The notes beneath the pieces were generated by a model, which was given only the letters and a program-made list of their open reading frames with translations, did no database searches and had not been told where the DNA came from. A stretch of DNA of 50,396 bases. Source: Antarctobacter heliothermus (GTDB taxonomy: Bacteria; Pseudomonadota; Alphaproteobacteria; Rhodobacterales; Rhodobacteraceae). Shown here piece by piece: positions 8,172-16,274 of this stretch; the stretch's first letter is position 1, and each line of letters opens with the position of its first letter. Position numbers and translations under genes: made by a program. The stretch is from contig NZ_FZON01000038.1 in NCBI RefSeq assembly GCF_900188425.1, positions 1-50,396 of the forward strand. The letters run 5' to 3'.

Positions 8172-9358
8172 GCGGCATCCTTTTGGGCGGCAACTCCGTG
8201 ACTGCGATAGTAATCCTGAGCGGCGGCAACACCAGAGCCCAACGTGATGTCCAGGCCTAGGTCGGCCATGCACATTTCCGCCGTGGCAATGCCGGACAGC
8301 ATCATGACGTCCGTCAGGCTGCCAAGGTGGCCGATGCGGAACACCTTGCCCGCAACCTCTCCCAGACCGACACCAAAGGCCACGCCGTATCTATCTGCGG
8401 CATGGGTCACGATGTCCGTGGCGTTGAAACCTTCCGGCGTCCGGATGGCGCTGACCGTGTCGGAATAGACCGACGGCGTGGCGGCGCACAGCTCCAGCCC
8501 CCAGGCGGAGACGGCGGCGCGCACACCGGACGCGATCCGGGTGTGGCGGGCAAAGACGTTCTCAAGCCCCTCGTTCAGCAACATGCCGCAGGCCACATTC
8601 AGCCCGTTCAGCAAACCGACGGCGGGCGTGTAGGGGTAGGCGTTGTTGGCGTATCCTTTGGCCATGTCATGCACGTCAAAGAAGGTGCGCGGCAGAGTGC
8701 CGGTCTTGGTCGCCGCCATCGCCTTGGCGCTGAAACCGACGATGCCCAGACCCGCAGGCAGCATGAACCCCTTTTGTGAGCCCGTCACCGCAACATCAAC
8801 GCCCCATTCGTCAAAGCGAAAGTCCATCGACCCGATCGAGGACACGCCGTCCACGAACAGCAGGGCCGGGTGGCCCGCCGCATCCAGCGCCCGGCGCACC
8901 GCCGCGATGTCGGATTTGACGCCAGTGGCGGTCTCATTATGGGTGGCCAGAACAACCTTGATCTGGTGGTTCTTGTCAGCGGTCAGGATCTCTTCGTAGC
9001 GGTCCGCAGGCACGCCTTCGCCCCAAGGGGTTTCGACAATCTGCACGACTAGCCCGTGACGCTGACACATGTCGATCCAGCGGTGGCTGAACATCCCGTT
9101 GCGGGCCGACAGCACCTTGTCGCCGGCTGACAGCGTGTTGGTCAGCGCCGTTTCCCAGCCGCCGGTTCCGGTGGACGGAAAGATGAACACCTCTGCGCTG
9201 TCGCTCTTGAGAACATTGCGCACGCCCTCACGCGCAGGATGCAGGATCTGGCCGAACAGCGGCGAGCGATGGTCGATCGTTGGCATATCACAAGCCTTGC
9301 GCAGGCTTTCGGGGATGTTGGTCGGGCCTGGGATGAACACGGGGTTCTGAAAGCTCAT
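8168..9358 (-). CDS. bhcA: Aspartate-glyoxylate aminotransferase (BhcA)
   Basis: A 396-residue class V PLP aminotransferase of the serine-glyoxylate/alanine-glyoxylate family. It transfers the amino group of aspartate to glyoxylate, giving glycine and oxaloacetate, the entry and exit point of the cycle. The PLP lysine lies in TGSQKGFMLPAGLG, with the upstream VDGVSSIGSMDF strand that holds the cofactor Asp. It is the first gene of the leftward bhc operon and is divergent from bhcR. GGAG precedes the ATG. Confidence 0.94.
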   Translation of the reverse strand: MSFQNPVFIPGPTNIPESLRKACDMPTIDHRSPLFGQILHPAREGVRNVLKSDSAEVFIFPSTGTGGWETALTNTLSAGDKVLSARNGMFSHRWIDMCQRHGLVVQIVETPWGEGVPADRYEEILTADKNHQIKVVLATHNETATGVKSDIAAVRRALDAAGHPALLFVDGVSSIGSMDFRFDEWGVDVAVTGSQKGFMLPAGLGIVGFSAKAMAATKTGTLPRTFFDVHDMAKGYANNAYPYTPAVGLLNGLNVACGMLLNEGLENVFARHTRIASGVRAAVSAWGLELCAATPSVYSDTVSAIRTPEGFNATDIVTHAADRYGVAFGVGLGEVAGKVFRIGHLGSLTDVMMLSGIATAEMCMADLGLDITLGSGVAAAQDYYRSHGVAAQKDAA

Positions 9359-9527
9359 GGGTGGTCTCCTTTCGACGTTACGGGCACCATAAGAGCGGCG
9401 CGGCTGACGCGATATATTTTTGAAAATGACCTTAAGATTGCAGAGGGTCTGGATTAATTGATGTTTGTCAGGGGCTTGAATTTTTCATATGATGAATTTG
9501 CCTTTCACTGAAAAACAAAGGGTTCTT
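9359..9527. promoter_or_regulatory. bhcA/bhcR divergent control region
   Basis: The short AT-rich stretch between the divergent bhcA and bhcR genes. It contains ATTTT-TG-AAAAT (9416-9427), a 5-base inverted repeat that is a candidate BhcR site, and a similar TGAATTTTTCA stretch near 9477-9487. BhcR-type IclR proteins are known to bind their own divergent promoter; the exact operator here is inferred. Confidence 0.4.
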
Positions 9528-10376
9528 ATGGATTCTCAAGGCAATAGAGATGAACCCCGCCGCAAGGCGCGTGGCAGGCCCCGTGGATGGGAGGACAAGA
9601 CCGCCCAAAACACGATCAAATCGCTGGATCGGGCGATGGCGGTGTTCGAATATCTGAGCGAGGCCCAAGGCAAACCCCTGACCCTGCTTGCTGACGAAAT
9701 GGGCCAGTCGCCCGCCACGGTCTACCGTATCCTTGTGACACTGGAGGGCCGGGGGCTGGTCGAGTTCGATCCCGAGGAACAGGTCTGGCATATCGGACCG
9801 CGCACCTTTGTCATCGGGGCACGATTCCTGCGGCGGACGTCTCTGGTGGACCGCGCGCGCCCGATCATGCGCAAGCTGATGGAGGCGACCGGAGAGACCG
9901 CCAACCTGGGGATTGAAAAGGAAGGGGCGGTGCTGTTTCTCAGTCAGGTGGAAACGCACGCCAATATCCGCGCCTTTTTCCCGCCGGGAACTCTGTCCGC
10001 GATGCATGCGTCGGGCATCGGCAAGGCGCTGTTGGCCCAAATGGATGACGACAGGCTGGACCGGCATCTGGCCACGTCAGAATTGACGGCCTTCACCGAC
10101 TGTACGCTGGCGGATCCCGAGGCGCTGAAGGCCGATCTGCGGACCATCAGAGCGCAGGGCTATTCCGTCGACAACGAAGAAAAGAATACGGGAATGCGGT
10201 GCATTGCGGCCCCGGTGTTCGACATGAACCAAGAGGCCGTGGCGGGGATTTCAGTCTCCGGGCCAACCAGTCGGGTCAGCGTCGCCCAGATCGAACAGCT
10301 GAGCCGCCCCGTGATGGAGGCGGCCCGCGATCTGACATTTGCAATCGGGGGGGCGGTTGCAGAGCCGCCGACCTGA
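9528..10376 (+). CDS. bhcR: IclR-family regulator of the bhc operon (BhcR)
   Basis: A 282-residue transcription factor. A basic leader (RRKARGRPRGWED) precedes a winged helix (about residues 23-85, with SLDRAMAVFEYL and SPATVYRILVTLEGRGLV). A C-terminal IclR effector domain follows, with the ASGIGKALLA, NTGMRCIAAPVF and AGISVSGP segments. In Paracoccus, BhcR senses glyoxylate and controls the bhc genes. The ATG at 9528 is preferred because AAAGGG lies 5 bases before it, while an ATG at 9489 has poor spacing. It is divergent from bhcA and ends 17 bases from the convergent ureidoglycine aminohydrolase gene. Confidence 0.92.
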   Translation: MDSQGNRDEPRRKARGRPRGWEDKTAQNTIKSLDRAMAVFEYLSEAQGKPLTLLADEMGQSPATVYRILVTLEGRGLVEFDPEEQVWHIGPRTFVIGARFLRRTSLVDRARPIMRKLMEATGETANLGIEKEGAVLFLSQVETHANIRAFFPPGTLSAMHASGIGKALLAQMDDDRLDRHLATSELTAFTDCTLADPEALKADLRTIRAQGYSVDNEEKNTGMRCIAAPVFDMNQEAVAGISVSGPTSRVSVAQIEQLSRPVMEAARDLTFAIGGAVAEPPT

Positions 10377-10393
10377 GGCGCGGGTGCGCTGGC

Positions 10394-11224
10394 CTATCTG
10401 CGGCCAAGCCGCAGGGGCATGTGCCGGTTGACGTCCTTGTACAGCAGATAACGGAACCGGCCCGGGCCGCCTGCGTAACAGGCCTGCGGGCAAAAGGCGC
10501 GCAGCCACATGTAATCGCCGGCCTCGACCTCGACCCAGTCGTTGTTCAGCCGGTAGACCGCCTTGCCCTCCAGCACATACAGCCCGTGTTCCATGACATG
10601 GGTTTCCAGAAACGGGATCACGGCCCCCGGTTCAAACGTGACAACGGTGACGTGCATGTCATGGCGCAGGTCGGAGGGGTCCACAAAGCGGGTTGTCGCC
10701 CATTTGCCGTCGGTTCCCGGCATCACGGTCGGCGCGATGTCCTGCTCGTTCAGGATCAGCACATCGGGGGTGTCCAGCCCCTCGACCGCCTCATAGGCCT
10801 TGCGCACCCAATGAAATCGCAGGGTGTCCGGGCCGTCGTTGCGCAGGGTCCAGCCGCTGGAGGGCGGCAGATAGGCATAGCCGCCCGGCGTCAGCTCATG
10901 GCTCTTGCCGCCCACATGCAGCGTGGCCGTGCCTTCGACGACAAACAGCACGCCTTGTGCCTCGGGGTCCGCCTCTGGCCGGTCGGACCCGCCGCCGGGC
11001 TGCACCTCCATGATGTATTGCGAAAACGTCTCGGCAAAGCCGCTGAGCGGGCGGGAGATCACCCAAAGGCGGGTCTGATCCCAGAACGGCAGAAAGCTGG
11101 TCACGATATCGCGCATCGTGCCTTTGGGAATCACGGCATACGCCTGCGTGAACACGGCGCGGTCGGTCAGCAACTGGTCCTGGCCGGGGTGGCCTCCGTG
11201 CGGGGCGTAATACTTGGTGCTCAT
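10394..11224 (-). CDS. uguB: (S)-ureidoglycine aminohydrolase
   Basis: A 276-residue bicupin enzyme (YlbA/AllE/UGlyAH family) that releases ammonia from S-ureidoglycine to give S-ureidoglycolate, the substrate of AllA. Two cupin halves are visible: the first around EGTATLHVGGKSHEL, the second with the metal-site stretch PFLETHVMEHGLYVLEGKA and the final CYAGGPGRFRYLLYKD. The ATG at 11224 has AGGAG upstream and matches the family's N-terminal KYYAPHGGHP. It is separated from the other ureide genes by the bhc cluster. The allantoate amidohydrolase that would supply ureidoglycine is not in the window. Confidence 0.92.
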   Translation of the reverse strand: MSTKYYAPHGGHPGQDQLLTDRAVFTQAYAVIPKGTMRDIVTSFLPFWDQTRLWVISRPLSGFAETFSQYIMEVQPGGGSDRPEADPEAQGVLFVVEGTATLHVGGKSHELTPGGYAYLPPSSGWTLRNDGPDTLRFHWVRKAYEAVEGLDTPDVLILNEQDIAPTVMPGTDGKWATTRFVDPSDLRHDMHVTVVTFEPGAVIPFLETHVMEHGLYVLEGKAVYRLNNDWVEVEAGDYMWLRAFCPQACYAGGPGRFRYLLYKDVNRHMPLRLGRR

Positions 11225-11509
11225 GGATGCTCCTGCGGTCAAAATGAGTTGTCCAGAATATGCGGCCCCGTGCCCATGGGGACCACCCGCAATGACGAAA
11301 CAACTCTTTTCCGAAAGTTTTGATAATGCAGCATATCTACGAAAAGAATTGGATAATGGGGCGGCGGTTGCGTGCGCTCAGCGGCTGTACGCTCTTGTGA
11401 TTTGAGGTGTCGGCACGTTTCGGACCAAACCCGGCATCGACAAACATCCCTGTTGCTTTTCAGGCAAGGTGCCCGAAAATGGCCCGATACCTTGGGAGGG
11501 GGCGGTCGC
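11225..11509. promoter_or_regulatory. Divergent region, uguB / AcoR-like regulator
   Basis: 285 bases between divergent genes, more AT-rich than its surroundings at about 11290-11360. I found no spacing-correct -24/-12 sigma-54 element on either strand. Promoters for both genes are expected here, but no site can be named. Confidence 0.35.
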
Positions 11510-13330
11510 ATGACGACCAAATCGGCATTCTTGCAGGCGCGCGAGACATTGAGCACGGGCAGTGCGCTGGCGTCTGTCGCCATTCGGCAAGAGATTTCCG
11601 CAAGCTGGCAAAGGTGCTTGCAGAGCGGTCTGGACCCGTGCGGCGTGCCAGAGGATGCGGCGGTGTCCGACCAGACGCTAAAGGCTGCCCGACAGGCGCG
11701 AGAGCGGCTGATGCGCCTGGTCCGCCCGGAATTGGAACTGCTCAGCGCGCAGATCGCCGGGGCAAATTTCATGTGTGCCTTTGCCGATGAGACCGGCGTG
11801 GTGCTGGACACGATCATGGACACGGAATTCAGCGAGGGCCCTTGCGGGCGCTCTATCCGTGCAGGGTCGATCTGGCGTGAGGATCAGCGCGGCACCAATG
11901 CCCTTGGGTTGGCACTGTTGTCGGGCCGGTCCAGCATGGTCATGGGCGGCGAGCATTTCTTTGGATGCCATGGCGGAGTGTCCTGTGTCGCCGCGCCGAT
12001 CGTGGCCTCGGATGGCCGGATTGTCGGGCTGCTGGACGCGTCGTCAGAGGTGGCGGAACGGCAATACCACACCCAGGCGCTGGTCACTTTGGCGGCCACG
12101 AACATCGAAAACCGGCTTTTCGCCGAGGCGCACCGGGACGACTACATCATCCAGTTCCACCAGCGGGCGGAATACCTTGCCACGCAAAGCGTCGGCTTGA
12201 TCGGCGTGGATGAAAGCGGGCGGATCACCGGGGCAAACCGTATGTCCGCACGGCTGTTGGCCGGTGCGCATCTTGCCACGGCCAGCCTGTTCAGTGACTT
12301 GTTCCGGGGCGATGTGCAGGCCGTGCTGCGCAGGTTGTCCCGGGGGGAGACCGTGCAGCTTTGGGACCGGTCGAACGCCGGGTTTTTCGCGCGCCTTGAT
12401 CCGGGATCGTTGCAGCCGCAGGTGGCGCGCGGCTGGCGCATGCAGGACGTGCCGGCAGCCCGGCGGGTGGCGCCGCAGACGGGGGCTGTTGTTCAGGACG
12501 ACGATATGGCCCGGGAGTGCGCGCGCGTTGCCAAGCGCGCCGCGTCGCTTGGGCAGGCTGTCTGCATCCGGGGACAGGCGGGCACCGGCAAGACCCGGCT
12601 TGCAGAGGTGGTGCATCGGCATGTTCATGGCGACGGGCCGCTGATTGCGGTCGACTGCGAAAACCTGCGCCCCGCGGCACAGGGTATGGCGGCGGTCCAT
12701 GCGCTGTTGCAGGGCTATGTGGCCCCCGATCTTTTCGGAGAGACCGGCGGAACGCTGGTGCTGGAGAATATCGCGGGTCTGGACGATCTGGGGACGGGCG
12801 TGTTTTCCGGTCTTCTGGGCACATTGCGTCATGCAATCGCAGAGCGGCACTGGTGTGTGCTGGCGACCGATCGGACCGATGCCGACAAGGCGGATCTGTA
12901 TCCGAAGGCAATAGAAGAATTGAGGATGCTGTCCGTCGAACTGCCCGTCCTGGCGGCACGCACGGATTTTCACAAGATTGCCCGAAACATGCTGGCAGAG
13001 CTGTCACCGGACCACCGGCTTTCGGCCAAAGCCATCAAGGCGCTTGGGGACATGGATCGGCGCGACAATCTGAACGATTTGCGGCATCACCTTCAGGTCT
13101 TGGCCGCGCGGTGTCCGGCCGGTGTGCTGCGCGATGTGCATGTGAATCGGTTTCTTGTCACACAGGACGCGGCGGATCAGGCCTGTCCGCGTTGCGACGG
13201 AACGTCCATTCGCCGGCAACGCTGCCTTGAGATCCGACGCATGTATCGGGTCTGTCAGTGCAACGTGGCGCTGACGGCGCGGCGGCTGGGCGTGTCGCGG
13301 AACACGGTCTACACCCATCTGAAAGACTAG
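11510..13330 (+). CDS. AcoR-like transcriptional regulator with degenerate AAA+ domain
   Basis: A 606-residue regulator. The N-terminal half has the AcoR-type sensor layout (GAF-like, around CGRSIRAGSIWREDQRGTNA and FFGCHGGVSCVAAPI). A reduced AAA+ module follows with Walker A GQAGTGKT at residues 355-362, and a C-terminal Fis-type helix-turn-helix (NVALTARRLGVSRNTVYTHL). The AAA+ part lacks the GAFTGA loop that touches sigma-54, and the Walker B region reads LVLENI instead of the usual LFLDEI. A CPRC pair and two more cysteines sit just before the HTH. It therefore probably does not open sigma-54 complexes. The ATG at 11510 follows GGGAGGGGG. Its targets may be the neighbouring uguB/bhc genes or the genes to the right. 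Confidence 0.85.
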   Translation: MTTKSAFLQARETLSTGSALASVAIRQEISASWQRCLQSGLDPCGVPEDAAVSDQTLKAARQARERLMRLVRPELELLSAQIAGANFMCAFADETGVVLDTIMDTEFSEGPCGRSIRAGSIWREDQRGTNALGLALLSGRSSMVMGGEHFFGCHGGVSCVAAPIVASDGRIVGLLDASSEVAERQYHTQALVTLAATNIENRLFAEAHRDDYIIQFHQRAEYLATQSVGLIGVDESGRITGANRMSARLLAGAHLATASLFSDLFRGDVQAVLRRLSRGETVQLWDRSNAGFFARLDPGSLQPQVARGWRMQDVPAARRVAPQTGAVVQDDDMARECARVAKRAASLGQAVCIRGQAGTGKTRLAEVVHRHVHGDGPLIAVDCENLRPAAQGMAAVHALLQGYVAPDLFGETGGTLVLENIAGLDDLGTGVFSGLLGTLRHAIAERHWCVLATDRTDADKADLYPKAIEELRMLSVELPVLAARTDFHKIARNMLAELSPDHRLSAKAIKALGDMDRRDNLNDLRHHLQVLAARCPAGVLRDVHVNRFLVTQDAADQACPRCDGTSIRRQRCLEIRRMYRVCQCNVALTARRLGVSRNTVYTHLKD

Positions 13331-14160
13331 ACCGTTGCCCTGCCTTTGGCGGCAAGGGACGCCTCGATCCGGGCGCGATGGCGGGTCTCATCCTCAGCGG
13401 ACAAAAAACGCAGCGCCGTGTGATCGTGACCCGATAACGCCATTCCGATGCATCGGCGGTTGTCGTCCACGATGACATAAAGCGCCTCAGGGCGACCGCG
13501 GAAACGATGGGTTTCGATAAAGGTGGGCAGGGCCTCGGCCGCTGGCCAGGGACCGGTCCCGGCGCGGGGCAGCATGTGACCCAGCGTGGCGGCATCCGTC
13601 TGCCGCGCCGGACGCAGGAGGACCTGACCTGCGATGATTTCCGGCGGGTGTAGCAGATGCCACTGCTCGGGCGCCAACATATAGTCACGGCAAGGTTCCG
13701 CCGCCTGCGTGCCTTGAAAGAACATGCGCCTGCCGACGGGGCAGGGCGCAAAGCCCAGCCGGATCAGCAGAGCGCGAGAGGCATCGTTGTCTTCGTGACA
13801 GGTGGCGACAAGCGGCGGGGCCGGGTGCGCGAACCGGCTGCGGATTGCCAGTTTAAGCGCGCGTCTCATGATGCCCTCGCGCCAGTGTTCCGGGTCCAGC
13901 CAGTACCATACCGAGGCACCCAGACACAGCGCACCCACCACGCGGTTTTCCCGCTCGATCAGGCGAAACGCTTCGCCGGGATGCTGGCCGTGGCTCAACA
14001 GCGTGCGGGCCTGATCCGGGTCGACCGGCTGCGCGACGGTGGCCAGCCAGCGGGCAATGCGCTGGTCGCTCAGTTGGCGTGTGATTTCAGGCAGATCCGC
14101 ATCGGTCGGCGGCCGCAATGTCAGATCGTCTTGTTCCAGAATATCGGGAAAACCGTCCAT
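13327..14160 (-). CDS. GNAT-family N-acetyltransferase, tandem-domain
   Basis: A 277-residue protein resembling RimJ/RimL-type acetyltransferases. The first domain opens with DDLTLRPPTDADLPEI and contains VGALCLGASVWYWLDPEHW followed by a weak acetyl-CoA loop (WREGIMRRAL), then ALLIRLGFAPC. A second partial GNAT-like segment begins near residue 180 with VLLRPARQTDAATLG. The degenerate Q/RxxGxG loop makes activity uncertain. It is convergent with the AcoR-like gene, the two stop codons sharing CTAG at 13327-13330. Substrate unknown. Confidence 0.75.
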   Translation of the reverse strand: MDGFPDILEQDDLTLRPPTDADLPEITRQLSDQRIARWLATVAQPVDPDQARTLLSHGQHPGEAFRLIERENRVVGALCLGASVWYWLDPEHWREGIMRRALKLAIRSRFAHPAPPLVATCHEDNDASRALLIRLGFAPCPVGRRMFFQGTQAAEPCRDYMLAPEQWHLLHPPEIIAGQVLLRPARQTDAATLGHMLPRAGTGPWPAAEALPTFIETHRFRGRPEALYVIVDDNRRCIGMALSGHDHTALRFLSAEDETRHRARIEASLAAKGRATV

Positions 14161-14220
14161 CTGCCTGCATGGTGTAACTGCGGATACTGGCCATCAAAGC
14201 GCGAAGCGCGGCACGAAATC

Positions 14221-14275
14221 AAGCGATTGATTCGCTTATTTCGCAGGAGCGAAAGGACTTTCTGCGTCGCAGAAA
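14221..14275. repeat. Three tandem hairpins with TTCGC/GCGAA-type arms
   Basis: AAGCGA-TTGAT-TCGCTT (14221-14237), TTTCGC-AGGA-GCGAAA (14239-14254) and TTTCTGCG-T-CGCAGAAA (14259-14275) follow each other with 1-4 bases between. All arms are perfect and share a CGC/GCG core flanked by A/T. They could end transcripts from the leftward small gene at 14499 or form a structured leader for the GNAT gene. Confidence 0.6.
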
Positions 14276-14292
14276 AATTATTGTGAAACAGA

Positions 14293-14323
14293 GCGTTACA
14301 GGCCGAGATTCCAAACGTAACGC
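14293..14323. promoter_or_regulatory. Inverted GCGTTACA / GTAACGC pair
   Basis: GCGTTACA (14293-14300) and GTAACGC (14317-14323) form an inverted repeat with 16 bases between. The same TGTAACG word occurs twice upstream of the monooxygenase sigma-54 promoter (18961 and 18994). A binding site for one of the two AcoR-like regulators in the window is a reasonable guess. Confidence 0.4.
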
Positions 14324-14498
14324 AAATTTACACTTTTCGGCCACGGCACAGCGCATTCGTCGAATCCCGGTTGAATTCGTTGTGCCGTTGGGTCGCTCTG
14401 CTAGCCTTTACGACACTCGAACGACCGGGCGCCCAGGGGAGGGGGAACCCATGTACGAACCAGAACAGATTTCACCGGCGCGCAAGTGCCGGAACGGA

Positions 14499-14771
14499 TC
14501 AATTCGGCCGCTGCCTGCCGGGGGCGCCGGACATGGCATCAAGAATCGCCGACAGGTCGGTCGCCATGCGCTGATGAACCTGTCGCATCACCTGATCCCG
14601 CGTAGTCTCATCAAGGTTGTCCACTGCCTGACGGGCCGCGCGCAGGTCGTGCGGATCGCCGGTCTTGACCGCGTGGCCGATGGTGTCTTGGCAACTCTGA
14701 TCAACGCCGTCGGTTTGACGGCAGACCTGCTGCAACGCCTGGAAAAAGCGGATGTCGGCGGGATCAGTCAT
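14499..14771 (-). CDS. Small helical protein, unknown function
   Basis: A 90-residue soluble protein, predicted from composition to be largely alpha-helical (ADIRFFQALQQVCRQ, then DLRAARQAVDNLDETTRDQV). It has two cysteines near the N-terminus and no membrane segment or signal peptide. Codon use (G/C-rich third positions) fits a real gene better than the overlapping plus-strand frame. It is divergent from the coiled-coil gene at 14822, 50 bases apart, so the two may share a control region. I do not recognise the family. Confidence 0.6.
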   Translation of the reverse strand: MTDPADIRFFQALQQVCRQTDGVDQSCQDTIGHAVKTGDPHDLRAARQAVDNLDETTRDQVMRQVHQRMATDLSAILDAMSGAPGRQRPN

Positions 14772-14821
14772 CGCATGGGCCTTTCGGGTCGAACATGGCC
14801 CGCCGTTTACAGGGGGCTGTC

Positions 14822-15112
14822 ATGAGCGGTCAATCACGAAGCATCGAAGCGATCCTCAAGGACCGGTTGGAGGTCACACTCCAGATTGCCGAGGCGAATA
14901 CCACGCAACTGCGGCTGAACCAGAAGGCCAGCGGGATGATGGTACTTGACCTGAAAGACGAACGCGACGGCGTGGCCGAAAGCGCCCATGAGGACGAACA
15001 GGCCCGCAATGACGCCGCGCGCGATGCCAACCTGAACAAGATCACCGATCTGGAAAAGAAGCTCTCGGCGCTGGACGAAGAGCTTGAAACTGTCATCACG
15101 AAGGAACGCTGA
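14822..15112 (+). CDS. Small coiled-coil protein, unknown function
   Basis: A 96-residue, highly charged helical protein. The C-terminal third (NKITDLEKKLSALDEELETV) shows heptad spacing typical of a coiled coil, and the N-terminal half is also helical. No signal peptide. AGGGGG precedes the ATG at 14822. It stops one base before the beta-propeller gene begins, so the two are almost certainly made together and may interact. Not recognised as a named family. Confidence 0.7.
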   Translation: MSGQSRSIEAILKDRLEVTLQIAEANTTQLRLNQKASGMMVLDLKDERDGVAESAHEDEQARNDAARDANLNKITDLEKKLSALDEELETVITKER

Positions 15113-16249
15113 ATGACGATGCACAAGCCGCCGCAGGCGATGACGCTGTTTGACCTGATTGCCCGGACATGGGTTCTGGATACGGATGTGCGCCATGTCC
15201 TTTTCAATGGTGCGGGAACCTCTGTCGCCGCAGTGTTGGCCGATGGCCGCATGGCCTTTTTCTCTGTCAACGACGCTGAGCATCCCGAAAGCCGTGTCCG
15301 GGTGGAGGCCGACACCGGACGGCCCAGTATCCGACCCCGGTCTAAGCCGCTGCCATTGCCGGTGGTCAGCGAAGACCCCGTCGCGCGGCCCGATGTCCTG
15401 CTCTGTCGACTTGGCGAACAGGGATTTGCCTTTTCCCACGCCGACACTGGTGCCTTGTGGCGGGCCACGGGCCGAGGGCAAACCTTGCGCGTCTCGGCGG
15501 CGCGGGCCGATGCTGTCACGGCATTGGCCGCCCTGCCGGGCAAGGGGCGCATCGTGATGGCCCATGGCAAGGTGGTGGTGTTGGCCGCTGCGGAAGGCGG
15601 CGCAGAGATCTGCAACGCAACCCTGCCGCACGATGTCATGCGGATCGTTGTCTCACCGGATGGACGTATGGCGGGATGTTGGGGCGCGGGACAGGTCAGC
15701 CTTGTGTCGACCGAGGATCTCAGCGTGCTCAAGACCGTCCGCTGTGACGGTCAGGTCAGCGATCTGGCGTGGTCGCCCTGTGCGCGCTGGCTGGTGGCGG
15801 GCTGTGAGGACAAAGCCGTGGTGTTGGTCGATGTTCAGGCGGGTGCCGCTGACCGGATCGTCGATTTCCCGGCGGCCGTCCGCACCGTGGGCTTTAGCGA
15901 CAAGGCCGGGGCAATGGTCGCGTCCGGCGCGTTCCGGGTGGTGGGCTGGGATCTGCCCGACCTGCCGTTTGGCGAGCACGAAGGCACACCGATTGAAACC
16001 GGCAAACCGGGTTTGACAATTGTCGACCGGATTGCGGTGCACCCCAAGCGGGATCTTTGTGCCGTCAGTTATGTGAACGGTCTGGTGATGATTTGCCGGA
16101 TCGGCCACCCGGATGAAATGCTGTTGCGCGAAGGCACGGGCGCTGCGGTCAATGCGCTGGCCTGGTCAGACGATGGCGCGCATCTGGCGATTGCGGGCGA
16201 GGACGGATCGCTTTCAATCACGACGTTCCCCAAGAACATGTTCAAGTAA
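15113..16249 (+). CDS. Predicted WD40-type beta-propeller protein
   Basis: A 378-residue protein with repeating blocks of about 40 residues that resemble WD40/beta-propeller blades: VMRIVVSPDGRMAGCWGAGQ, VSDLAWSPCARWLVAGCEDK, and VNALAWSDDGAHLAIAGEDG are the clearest. No signal peptide or membrane segment, so a cytoplasmic scaffold is likely. The start directly follows the coiled-coil gene's stop, with AAGGAA as ribosome site. A 59-residue gene follows. Propellers of this kind hold other proteins together; the partners are probably the small neighbours. Confidence 0.75.
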   Translation: MTMHKPPQAMTLFDLIARTWVLDTDVRHVLFNGAGTSVAAVLADGRMAFFSVNDAEHPESRVRVEADTGRPSIRPRSKPLPLPVVSEDPVARPDVLLCRLGEQGFAFSHADTGALWRATGRGQTLRVSAARADAVTALAALPGKGRIVMAHGKVVVLAAAEGGAEICNATLPHDVMRIVVSPDGRMAGCWGAGQVSLVSTEDLSVLKTVRCDGQVSDLAWSPCARWLVAGCEDKAVVLVDVQAGAADRIVDFPAAVRTVGFSDKAGAMVASGAFRVVGWDLPDLPFGEHEGTPIETGKPGLTIVDRIAVHPKRDLCAVSYVNGLVMICRIGHPDEMLLREGTGAAVNALAWSDDGAHLAIAGEDGSLSITTFPKNMFK

Positions 16250-16274
16250 CGACAACTCCAAGGGAGAGAGATCC

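Larger units (their letters stand above)
14161..14498. other. Gene-free stretch with hairpins and a repeated GTAACGC motif
   Basis: About 340 bases with no convincing gene. It contains three consecutive short hairpins (14221-14275), an inverted pair GCGTTACA / GTAACGC (14293-14323), and a strong purine-rich ribosome-binding-like run (14435-14446) ahead of an ATG at 14451. The frame from that ATG soon runs antisense through the better-supported gene at 14499-14771. AT-rich relative to the neighbouring genes. Confidence 0.5.

Noticed and set aside
11266-11282. GGGCACGGGGCCGC (minus strand) as a sigma-54 promoter for uguB
   Set aside because: With correct spacing both halves match the consensus weakly (CCGC in place of TTGC).
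14451-14825. Plus-strand frame beginning MYEPEQ
   Set aside because: Good ribosome site but the body is antisense to the 14499-14771 gene, whose codon use and composition look more like a protein. Kept only as a finding about an orphan start.
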